Part shown: in pieces, positions 15,755 through 20,938 of the stretch | Numbering within the stretch: the first letter of the stretch is position 1 | How the letters are laid out: every line of letters starts with the position of its first letter | Assembly: GCA_051011595.1 (NCBI GenBank) | Contig: JBPCTQ010000396.1 | Span: 1 to 20,938, forward strand | Direction of reading: 5' to 3' | Source of the DNA: JAOUEE01 sp051011595 | Lineage (GTDB): Bacteria; Actinomycetota; Acidimicrobiia; Acidimicrobiales; SHLQ01 | DNA length: 20,938 bases | The notes under the pieces: generated by a model | Seen by the model: the letters and a program-made list of their open reading frames with translations, nothing else | Databases searched by the model: none | What the model was told of the DNA's origin: nothing | Program-made: the position numbers and the translations under genes

Positions 15755-16236
15755 AGTGCGGCCGTGCCCGGATAAGCCATGGGGTCGCCCGGTCCGGGCA
15801 GGACCGGTCGGTGCCAGCTCAACAACTCCGAGAGCGATTCGGTGACGTCGCGCCAGGTATCGGGATCCCAGCCCTCGGCCACACCGATCAGCTGGCCGTC
15901 CTGGCGCACCGCCACCAGCGCGGGCAGCGTCTCGAGCTCGAGTCCGCGCACCAGATTGCGGTCGGGATCGGCGAAGGCCAGGGCATTCTCGGCCAACGGT
16001 CCGAGGAACTCTCGGGTGCCGGCCACGTCGGCGGTGACCAGGAAGGCCAGGCGCACGTCGGCGGCGGCGTACTCACCGAAGAGTCGCACCGCGGTGTCGA
16101 GGATCCACGAGCTCTCGTAGGTGAATGGGTCGACAACCACCATCGCCAGCGGAAATGTCGTCAACCACTCCGACAGAGAACGGGTCTCGTCGGCCAGATC
16201 GGTGATCTCGATGTCGGTGGAGGGAGCCGTAGCCAC
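15748..16236 (-). CDS. Thioredoxin-fold protein without cysteines
   Basis: The 162-residue product resembles thioredoxin in its outline: a strand LAMVVVDPF, the active-site helix, a region LAFLVTADV, then TLPALVAVRQDGQLIG with the family's cis-proline at residue 105, and a final helix. However there is no cysteine in the whole protein; the CxxC position is occupied by residues 38-44, FTYESSW. It therefore cannot do thiol-disulfide exchange and is more likely a binding or scaffold protein. GTG 16236 was chosen as start because a TACCGT hexamer ends 8 bases upstream and the extra residues to 16275 are low complexity. It diverges from the IF-2B-like gene. Fold assignment is by eye and moderate. 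Confidence 0.68.
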   Translation of the reverse strand: MATAPSTDIEITDLADETRSLSEWLTTFPLAMVVVDPFTYESSWILDTAVRLFGEYAAADVRLAFLVTADVAGTREFLGPLAENALAFADPDRNLVRGLELETLPALVAVRQDGQLIGVAEGWDPDTWRDVTESLSELLSWHRPVLPGPGDPMAYPGTAALG

Positions 16237-16244
16237 GGTCGACG

Positions 16245-16250
16245 ACGGTA
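16245..16250 (-). promoter_or_regulatory. Candidate -10 (TACCGT) of the thioredoxin-fold gene
   Basis: On the minus strand TACCGT ends 8 bases before GTG 16236, the same spacing as in the carboxylase operon promoter. No good -35 is visible. Confidence 0.4.
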
Positions 16251-16309
16251 GCGCGCGCGACCCCGGCGATGGCACATCCGAGCGTCACCAGCGATGACGG
16301 AGGCGCCAC

Positions 16310-16315
16310 TACCAT
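16310..16315 (+). promoter_or_regulatory. Candidate -10 (TACCAT) of the IF-2B-like gene
   Basis: TACCAT ends exactly 8 bases before ATG 16324; the 8 bases are GGGAAGGG, which would also resemble a ribosome-binding site if the transcript began earlier. No clear -35 is visible. Confidence 0.4.
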
Positions 16316-16323
16316 GGGAAGGG

Positions 16324-17094
16324 ATGCACCCAATGGAGCGACTTCGTCACGTCGCCCGCGCCGCCGGCACCCCGCAGCGCATCCTGGTGGCCGAAACGGC
16401 CGATGCCCTGCTCGACGTGGTCGACGATCACGCTGGGTTGGTGACGGCGTGTCGGCAGATGGTGCAGCGCCAACCGACGTCGGCTCCGCTGGTGTGGCTG
16501 GCAGCGAACCTGTTGTCGGTCGACGAACCCTACGAAGTGGTCTGGGATCTGGTGGCCGAGATGGATGGTGATCCCACCGACCGCGAACTCGCCCATGCTC
16601 TCGAACCCGGAATGCGGGTGCTCACTCTCGGGTGGCCCGAAATGGTCACACCCGGCCTCGCCCGGCGCGGCGATCTCACCGTGTCGGTACTCGACGGCCC
16701 GGTCCTCGCCCGCCGGATACCCGACTTCGACACCGGACCGATCGAAGCGCCCCTCAGTGGGGCGGCCGCCGCCCTGGCCCGCACCGACGTGGTCCTCAGC
16801 GAGGCGTGGGCCGCCGGTCCCGAATCGTTCCTGGCGCCGGCCGGCACCACGGGAGTGCTCGCGGCGGCGGCCCACCTCGGGATCGACGTGTGGCTGGTGG
16901 TTCCGCGCGGGCGGGCCCTGCCGACCGGGCTGTGGAATGGACTGCGTCGCCGGCTCGGGGCGCCGTCGGTCGAGGACGACCACGAGGTCGTCGGTGCGGA
17001 CCTGGTCTCCGCCGTGGTCAGCCCCATCGGATCAACACCGTTGACCGAAGCCATCGCCGCCGGAGGGTGTCCGCCGGCCCCGGAGCTGCAATGA
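16324..17094 (+). CDS. Hypothetical protein, distant resemblance to the IF-2B (eIF2B/MtnA) superfamily
   Basis: I do not recognise a named family with certainty. The 256-residue product opens with MERLRHVARAAGTPQRILVAETADALL, helical, and its second half has the rhythm of IF-2B-like folds: GMRVLTLGWPEMVTPGLAR, LTVSVLDGPVLARRIP, a run of ALARTDVVLSEAWAAGPESFLAPAG, GTTGVLAAAAHLGIDVWLVVPRGR. In true members the last part binds a sugar phosphate, as in methylthioribose-1-phosphate isomerase. Key residues cannot be checked without alignment. The start ATG 16324 is supported by the -10 spacing; ATG 16333 is the alternative. It diverges from the thioredoxin-fold gene and is followed by mutY after 28 bases, so the two may be cotranscribed. 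Confidence 0.6.
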   Translation: MHPMERLRHVARAAGTPQRILVAETADALLDVVDDHAGLVTACRQMVQRQPTSAPLVWLAANLLSVDEPYEVVWDLVAEMDGDPTDRELAHALEPGMRVLTLGWPEMVTPGLARRGDLTVSVLDGPVLARRIPDFDTGPIEAPLSGAAAALARTDVVLSEAWAAGPESFLAPAGTTGVLAAAAHLGIDVWLVVPRGRALPTGLWNGLRRRLGAPSVEDDHEVVGADLVSAVVSPIGSTPLTEAIAAGGCPPAPELQ

Positions 17095-17122
17095 GTCTGC
17101 TCGGTGCCGGCGGCGTGCGGGA

Positions 17123-17992
17123 ATGGGCCGACTCCTGACCGACGCGGTCGATCGCGACGCCCTGCTCAGCTGGGGATCGGACACCCGCCGCGATCTTCCG
17201 TGGCGCCGGACTCGCGACCCCTGGGCCGTGATGGTGTCGGAGATGATGCTGCAGCAGACGCAGGTGAACCGGGTGATCCCTCGCTACGAGGAGTTCATGG
17301 CCAGATTCCCCGATGTGGGGTCGTGCGCGGCGGCGCCGCAGGCCGAGGTGGTCCGTCTGTGGGCCGGGCTCGGCTACAACCGCCGGGCCCGGCACCTGCA
17401 CCAGTCCGCGGTGGTCGTAGTGAGCGAGCACTCGGGCCTGATGCCGAGCCGGCTCGACCTGCTGCTGGCTCTTCCCGGTGTGGGTCCCTACACCGCTCGA
17501 GCGATCCAGGTGTTCGCCTTCGAATACGACGTGGGCCCCGTCGACACCAACGTGGCACGGGTGCTGGCCCGCTGGACCGGCCAGCCGCTGGGCCGAGCCG
17601 AGGTACAGGATCTGGCCGATCGCATGGTGCCCGCCGGTCAGGGTTGGGCGTGGACGCAGGCGCTGTTCGACCTGGGAGCAGGGGTGTGCACCAAGCGGGC
17701 TCCGACGTGTGTGCGGTGTCCAGTGTCGGCTGGGTGTGCCTGGCGAGGCGAGGGCAACGATCCCGCCGAGGGTTCGGCCGGTGTCAGCCGAACGCAGAGT
17801 CGATTCGAGGGCAGCGATCGGCAGGGGAGAGGACGTTTGATGGCCGCCCTGCGATCGGCGCCGGTACCGACGGACGAGGTGGCCGTGACATTGGGATGGC
17901 CCGACGACGAACCCCGGGCTGCGGTGGTCGTTGCGGCGCTGATCGACGAAGGCCTCGCGGTCGAAGGGGAGGGCTCCTACCACCTCGCCTGA
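17123..17992 (+). CDS. mutY: A/G-specific adenine glycosylase MutY (short actinobacterial form)
   Basis: MutY removes adenine mispaired with 8-oxoguanine in base-excision repair. The 289-residue protein has WRRTRDPWAVMVSEMMLQQTQV with catalytic Glu40, a helix-hairpin-helix LPGVGPYTARAI, catalytic Asp141 in VDTNVARV, and an iron-sulfur cluster loop with Cys189, Cys196, Cys199 and Cys205 (C-x6-C-x2-C-x5-C). The Nudix-like C-terminal domain that recognises 8-oxoguanine in longer MutY proteins is absent; instead the last 55 or so residues look like a small winged helix (GRLMAALRSAPVPTDEVAV then VVAALIDEGLAVEGEG), as in other actinobacterial MutY proteins. ATG 17123 is the only plausible start. 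A 15-codon frame from the ATGA at 17091 precedes it but is not a credible gene. Confidence 0.93.
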   Translation: MGRLLTDAVDRDALLSWGSDTRRDLPWRRTRDPWAVMVSEMMLQQTQVNRVIPRYEEFMARFPDVGSCAAAPQAEVVRLWAGLGYNRRARHLHQSAVVVVSEHSGLMPSRLDLLLALPGVGPYTARAIQVFAFEYDVGPVDTNVARVLARWTGQPLGRAEVQDLADRMVPAGQGWAWTQALFDLGAGVCTKRAPTCVRCPVSAGCAWRGEGNDPAEGSAGVSRTQSRFEGSDRQGRGRLMAALRSAPVPTDEVAVTLGWPDDEPRAAVVVAALIDEGLAVEGEGSYHLA

Positions 17993-17998
17993 CAGCGC

Positions 17999-18004
17999 TA
18001 GGGT
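17999..18004 (+). promoter_or_regulatory. Candidate -10 (TAGGGT) of the binding-protein gene
   Basis: TAGGGT lies 26 bases upstream of the ATG and a few bases after the mutY stop. In contrast to the near-leaderless starts, the leader here holds a clear ribosome-binding site. No good -35 is visible. Confidence 0.3.
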
Positions 18005-18030
18005 CGAAGCATCGATTCCGGGGGGATGTC

Positions 18031-19425
18031 ATGGTGACGGGTGCGAAGGGAACGCTGCTCGCCACGGCGGTGCTGGTGCTCCTGGCTGGGGCCTGTTCGA
18101 GTAGTAGCTCGGAGGATGGCGACGGAGTTGTCGCTGGGTCGTCCGCCGTCACCACTTCCATCGAGCCGTCGAGTGGCGGACCGCAGTCTTCGACGACGGT
18201 TGCAGAAGATCCGAGCACCACACCGGCGCCACTCGTCGCCAGCTATCGCGGCGTCACCGCTGACCGCATCAGCATCGCCATCCCCATCGTCGATGAGGCC
18301 AGCATCCTGCGCGACTTCTCTGTCGAATTGAAGTGGGGTGATCAGCGGGCCAAGTACCAGCTGGTGGTCGACGAGATCAACGCCGCGGGCGGAGTGCTCG
18401 GTCGTCGCATCGAGCCCACGTTCATCGAATACGTTCCTGTGACCCAGGACAACACCGACCAGGTCTGCCTGGAGGCCACCGAGGACCTGGGGGTCTTCGC
18501 CGTGGTCGGCTTCATCCGTCCTGACGCCGGTGTGCTGTGTTTCACCGAACTCAACGACACGCCGTTCTTCGGTGGCGGTGATGTACCCAGCACCGAGACA
18601 CGACAGCGCTCGTTGGTGCCGGCGCTGTATCCGGCTGCGGCCACCGCCCGAACCGACGAGGCACTGGTGGAGGTGATGGAGCAGCGCGGCGAACTGGCTG
18701 GTCGCACCCTCGCGGTGCACGGTCGGGACCAGGGGCGGCTGGACGCCTTGGAAGCGGCGTTGGCCGAGCGGGGTTACCAAGCCACCACCCGTACGGTGCT
18801 CGACGCCCCCGAAACCGATGCCCTAGAGATGGCGACCCAACTGGACGTGATCGTCGAGCGGTGGAACGCCGATGAGATCGACCTGGTGCTCAATGCCACC
18901 ACCAACATCTCGATGCTGAGTGCGGTGAACCGCGCCGGTCTCGAGATCGACGTGGCCACGACGTCGACCGACGTTGCCTTGGGGCCCGATGCCGTTTTCG
19001 GCCAGGGAGCCACCGAAGCCGAGGTCGCCCGGGTCACCCTCGTGTCGCGGGCCAGCCCCCGAACCAGCTACGAAAGCGGCCATCCCCTGACCGTCGAGTG
19101 CGTCGATCGGTGGAACGACGCGCGACCCGACGAACCCGCGGTGTTCGACCCCGGGGAGGACGACCTAGAGAACATGAGCCAGGTGATCTTCGCTTGCCAG
19201 AACCTGGGTTTGTTCGAACTGGTGGCCACGGCGGCGGGTGGCGATCTCACGCCGGCCACGATGCAGGCAGCGCTCGACGGTTTGCCCGAGGTCGAACTGG
19301 CCGGCATCGAACGGGGGTCGCTGTCAGCGGAAAAATGGGATGTCAACGACGCGATGGGAGTCTCGTTCTGGGACACGGCGGAGCAGGACTTCGTTGCTTC
19401 CGATGAGGTGTACGACATCGGCTGA
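18031..19425 (+). CDS. ABC-type substrate-binding lipoprotein (branched-chain amino acid-type periplasmic binding fold)
   Basis: This is a secreted lipoprotein that captures a small solute for an ABC importer or a sensor. The signal peptide (MVTGAKGTLLATAVLVLLAGAC) ends at lipidated Cys22 after an LAGA lipobox, followed by a Ser/Thr-rich tether to about residue 70. The mature domain has the layout of Leu/Ile/Val-type type-1 binding proteins: ISIAIPIVDEA, VVDEINAAGGVLGRRIEP, QVCLEATEDLGVFAVVG, then a second lobe including LAVHGRDQGRLDALEAAL and a late MSQVIFACQNL helix. It has 464 residues. ATG 18031 is preceded by GGGGGGA at good distance. The open frame continues upstream through mutY, but there it is a shadow. 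No permease or ATPase gene is adjacent in this window, so the ligand and transporter are unknown. Confidence 0.83.
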   Translation: MVTGAKGTLLATAVLVLLAGACSSSSSEDGDGVVAGSSAVTTSIEPSSGGPQSSTTVAEDPSTTPAPLVASYRGVTADRISIAIPIVDEASILRDFSVELKWGDQRAKYQLVVDEINAAGGVLGRRIEPTFIEYVPVTQDNTDQVCLEATEDLGVFAVVGFIRPDAGVLCFTELNDTPFFGGGDVPSTETRQRSLVPALYPAAATARTDEALVEVMEQRGELAGRTLAVHGRDQGRLDALEAALAERGYQATTRTVLDAPETDALEMATQLDVIVERWNADEIDLVLNATTNISMLSAVNRAGLEIDVATTSTDVALGPDAVFGQGATEAEVARVTLVSRASPRTSYESGHPLTVECVDRWNDARPDEPAVFDPGEDDLENMSQVIFACQNLGLFELVATAAGGDLTPATMQAALDGLPEVELAGIERGSLSAEKWDVNDAMGVSFWDTAEQDFVASDEVYDIG

Positions 19426-19472
19426 GAGCCTGAACGCCCCACCGGACGCGCGATTACCACAATGGGTGATGC

Positions 19473-19495
19473 CTCAACCACAACGTGCGGTTGAG
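19473..19495. other. Perfect 7-bp hairpin after the binding-protein gene
   Basis: CTCAACC (19473-19479) and GGTTGAG (19489-19495) pair around a 9-base loop, 47 bases after the stop. No T-run follows on the plus strand. It may help to end transcription or be part of a structured leader of the next gene. Confidence 0.4.
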
Positions 19496-19582
19496 CTGGT
19501 TCGCGCTGTCAGTCGTAGTTCGTAGGTTGGTGGCCACGGAGCTCGACCGGCCCCTCCGAGTGAGAGCACGAGGGTCGTCCTC

Positions 19583-19617
19583 GGTCTGATGACCATTCCA
19601 TAGGCGAATGGTCTGAT
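19583..19617. promoter_or_regulatory. Inverted repeat with overlapping direct repeats before the DUF222/HNH gene
   Basis: GACCATTC (19591-19598) and GAATGGTC (19606-19613) are perfect reverse complements around CATAGGC. GGTCTGAT occurs twice, at 19583-19590 and 19610-19617, the second copy overlapping the right arm. The left copy can also pair with the left arm (GGTC-TGAT-GACC), which gives two competing folds. The block ends 11 bases before the start codon and could be an operator or an mRNA switch. Confidence 0.5.
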
Positions 19618-19628
19618 TGGAGACGGCC

Positions 19629-20648
19629 ATGTCCGTAGTGCCGCTGTCGGGGATACCGGCATCTGGCCCGTTGGCCACAGAGCTGACCGAAGTCGCCGGC
19701 GTGTGGGCTCGCTCACAGCAGCGGCTCGTGACGCTGTCGGCCCAGTTCGCCGACTCGAACGAGTGGGTCCTGGCCGGAGCACCCACGGCTGCTCACTGGT
19801 TGGCGTCGGCTTGTGACGTCGCCGTGTGTACGGCTCGAGAGTGGATCCGAATCGGGCGACAACTGCGGTCGCTCCCAGAGACGGCTGCTGCGTTTGCCGA
19901 AGGGGACTTGTCCTATTCCAAGGTGCGGGCGCTCACTCGAGTGGTGACGCCGGACAACGAGGCCGAGCTCTCGGTGCTGGCCAGGGATGTCGCCGCCGGC
20001 GATGTCAGTCGCGAGCTGGCATCGTGGTTGAGTCAGAACCTCGAACCCGAGGAGCTGGCCCGGCATCAGCAGCGCCAGCGTTCCGTGCGATGGCGGACCG
20101 AACCGGACGGCATGGTGGTCTTCACCCTGCGCCTCCGCCCGCTCGTCGCGGGGTACTTGATCGCGGCGCTGACTGCCCTGGTGATGAAGCATCGCGGTCC
20201 GGTCACTCTACGTGGTCGGGACGCGTCCGCCGGCGCCTGGCCATCGCTTGCCCAACAGCGCGCGGACGCCATGGAGTGCCTGGTCAGCGACGGTGCCGGG
20301 TCGATCGACACCGAAGTGGTCATCCACGTTCGCGGCGACGGGTCCGAACTCGACGACGGGACACCGATCGCCGACAGCGAAGTTGCTCGGCTCCTGCCCG
20401 AATCGTTCGTCCGGATACTGGTCCACGACGCCGACCGCCGGCCGATCAACGCGTCAGGGCGACAGCGTCATCCCACCACGCGACAAAGGCGCGTGGTTAA
20501 GGAGCGTGATCGGATTTGTGTCGACTGCGGCGGGAACTCCCTGCTCGAGTACGACCACGTGCCCGGCTACGACGAGACGGGGCACACCCGGGTCGACGAA
20601 TTGGAACTCAGGTGCGCGGCCTGCCACCACCGCCGGCACGGCGACTGA
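19629..20648 (+). CDS. DUF222 domain protein with C-terminal HNH endonuclease (13E12 repeat-family type)
   Basis: The 339-residue protein has the helical DUF222 region (about residues 15-260) and a C-terminal HNH nuclease domain. Zinc-knuckle cysteines are in CVDCGG and CAACHHRRHG, and the metal-binding part is LLEYDHVPGYDETGHTRVDELELRC. Such proteins are very frequent in actinobacteria, often in several copies, and resemble the mycobacterial 13E12 repeat proteins; their role, perhaps as homing-like or mobile nucleases, is unproven. ATG 19629 is preceded by GGAG at good distance; an in-frame TTG at 19617 is less likely. The gap before it (19426-19628) has two perfect inverted repeats. It ends 6 bases from the convergent UGSC-type gene. 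The nuclease residues look intact, so it is probably functional. Confidence 0.88.
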   Translation: MSVVPLSGIPASGPLATELTEVAGVWARSQQRLVTLSAQFADSNEWVLAGAPTAAHWLASACDVAVCTAREWIRIGRQLRSLPETAAAFAEGDLSYSKVRALTRVVTPDNEAELSVLARDVAAGDVSRELASWLSQNLEPEELARHQQRQRSVRWRTEPDGMVVFTLRLRPLVAGYLIAALTALVMKHRGPVTLRGRDASAGAWPSLAQQRADAMECLVSDGAGSIDTEVVIHVRGDGSELDDGTPIADSEVARLLPESFVRILVHDADRRPINASGRQRHPTTRQRRVVKERDRICVDCGGNSLLEYDHVPGYDETGHTRVDELELRCAACHHRRHGD

Positions 20649-20654
20649 GTTCGA

Positions 20655-20938
20655 TCACCGCCCGGTCAACGCCGCGACCAAGTCGTCGAAGGCCTGATCG
20701 GCCAACGCCCGCATCTCGGCTTCGGTTCGGTCCTGGATGGGGTGGTCGACAAACACCCGAGCTGTGTCGAGGCCCAGCGCGTCGGCTTGCACCTGGGCCC
20801 CATCACGGAAGGGTTCGGAGGCCACGAAGACACCCGGAAGTCCTCGTCGTTCGAGATCGCTGATGTCGTGCACACTGCACGTCGTGCACGAACCTCAATC
20901 GGCCAGGGCCTCGATCACCGCGTCGCACGAGGTGGCGA
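20655..20938 (-). CDS. UGSC-family selenoprotein, C-terminal part, with in-frame TGA read as selenocysteine (N-terminus beyond window)
   Basis: Read from the right edge, the frame encodes ATSCDAVIEALAD, then TGA, then GSCTTCSVHDISDLERR and a further C-terminal part ending TAEMRALADQ-like helices and LTGR before a normal TGA stop at 20655-20657. The codons on both sides of the internal TGA form one continuous domain, and Asp-TGA-Gly-Ser-Cys is the defining motif of UGSC (seleno)proteins, in which position one is selenocysteine or cysteine. After the motif comes VHD, then a LERRGLPGVFVASEPF strand and a FVDHPIQDRT turn, also as in cysteine homologues that I recall. Function of the family is unknown; the Sec-Gly-Ser-Cys unit suggests redox or metal chemistry. 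A standard caller would start at GTG 20873 and lose the motif. A plain nonsense mutation of a cysteine codon is the alternative, made less likely by the hairpin after the TGA. Confidence 0.75.
20866..20891 (-). ncRNA. Candidate bacterial SECIS hairpin directly after the in-frame TGA
   Basis: On the minus strand, 3 bases after the TGA, TCGTGCAC pairs perfectly with GTGCACGA (8 bp) around a 10-base loop starting with G. An alternative fold, CGTGCA-GTG-TGCACG at 20881-20867, has a 6-bp stem and a 3-base loop starting with G, with the loop 19 bases after the TGA. The second form closely resembles the upper stem of the E. coli fdhF SECIS (TGCA stem, G/T-rich loop, TGCA stem). Bacterial SECIS elements lie in the coding region at this position and bind SelB. 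Confidence 0.55.
20895..20897 (-). other. In-frame TGA, predicted selenocysteine codon
   Basis: The codon lies between GCC-GAT (Ala-Asp) and GGT-TCG-TGC (Gly-Ser-Cys). It is the only stop in the frame between the right edge and 20657. Confidence 0.7.

Noticed and set aside
17091..17138. A 15-codon frame starting in an ATGA overlap after the IF-2B-like gene
   Set aside because: It is very short, overlaps the mutY start and has no features of a known small protein.
17104..18030. Extension of the binding-protein frame upstream through mutY
   Set aside because: It is a shadow of mutY; the lipoprotein signal peptide and ribosome-binding site set the start at 18031.
19426..19628. A tRNA, small RNA or leader peptide in the gap before the DUF222/HNH gene
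   Set aside because: No cloverleaf pattern was found, and the only short frame (19 codons from GTG 19530) lacks a ribosome-binding site.
20655..20873. A normal 72-residue gene starting at GTG 20873
   Set aside because: The frame continues upstream through the TGA with a recognised UGSC motif, and the GTG lies inside a hairpin with no ribosome-binding site seen.

Overview
The window is very GC-rich and densely coded, with many GTG starts and many 1- or 4-base start/stop overlaps. Its gene families point to Actinomycetota: a DUF222/HNH nuclease, an LLM-class oxidoreductase, a TIGR03084 protein, a short MutY with a winged-helix-like tail, and a fused biotin carboxylase/carrier subunit. Placement near Acidimicrobiia is an inference from overall style; there is no marker gene here to prove it. 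No rRNA, tRNA, CRISPR array, transposase or phage gene was seen.

Left part (1-5023): a D-2-hydroxyacid dehydrogenase (minus strand, cut by the window edge) diverges from a two-gene transsulfuration operon (cystathionine beta-synthase, then a cystathionine gamma-lyase/synthase). A membrane-anchored HExxH metallopeptidase-like protein follows.

Centre (5024-11889): a tightly coupled minus-strand operon, read right to left, encodes an acyl-CoA carboxylase carboxyltransferase subunit, a biotin carboxylase/BCCP subunit, an AtuA-like (DUF1446) protein, a TetR regulator and a TIGR03084 putative metal protein. It has a good candidate promoter (TTGACG, 18 bases, TACTGT) whose -10 ends 8 bases before the first start codon, with a dyad around the -35. 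It probably carboxylates and degrades a branched or terpenoid-like acyl-CoA, but the substrate is unknown.

Right part (11852-20938): a divergent DUF1800-DUF1501 exported pair (Tat signal on the second); an LLM flavin oxidoreductase behind a hairpin-rich leader; a cysteine-free thioredoxin-fold protein divergent from a distant IF-2B-like protein; mutY; a substrate-binding lipoprotein; a DUF222/HNH nuclease preceded by perfect inverted repeats; and, at the right edge on the minus strand, a truncated gene that reads through an in-frame TGA in the context Asp-TGA-Gly-Ser-Cys.

The most exciting item is this last gene. The motif and the downstream protein match the UGSC (seleno)protein family, and a hairpin lies directly after the TGA where a bacterial SECIS is expected. 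An ordinary gene caller would stop at the TGA and call a short protein from a GTG inside the hairpin. A second general pattern is a set of candidate -10 hexamers ending exactly 8 bases before the start codon, which suggests nearly leaderless mRNAs.
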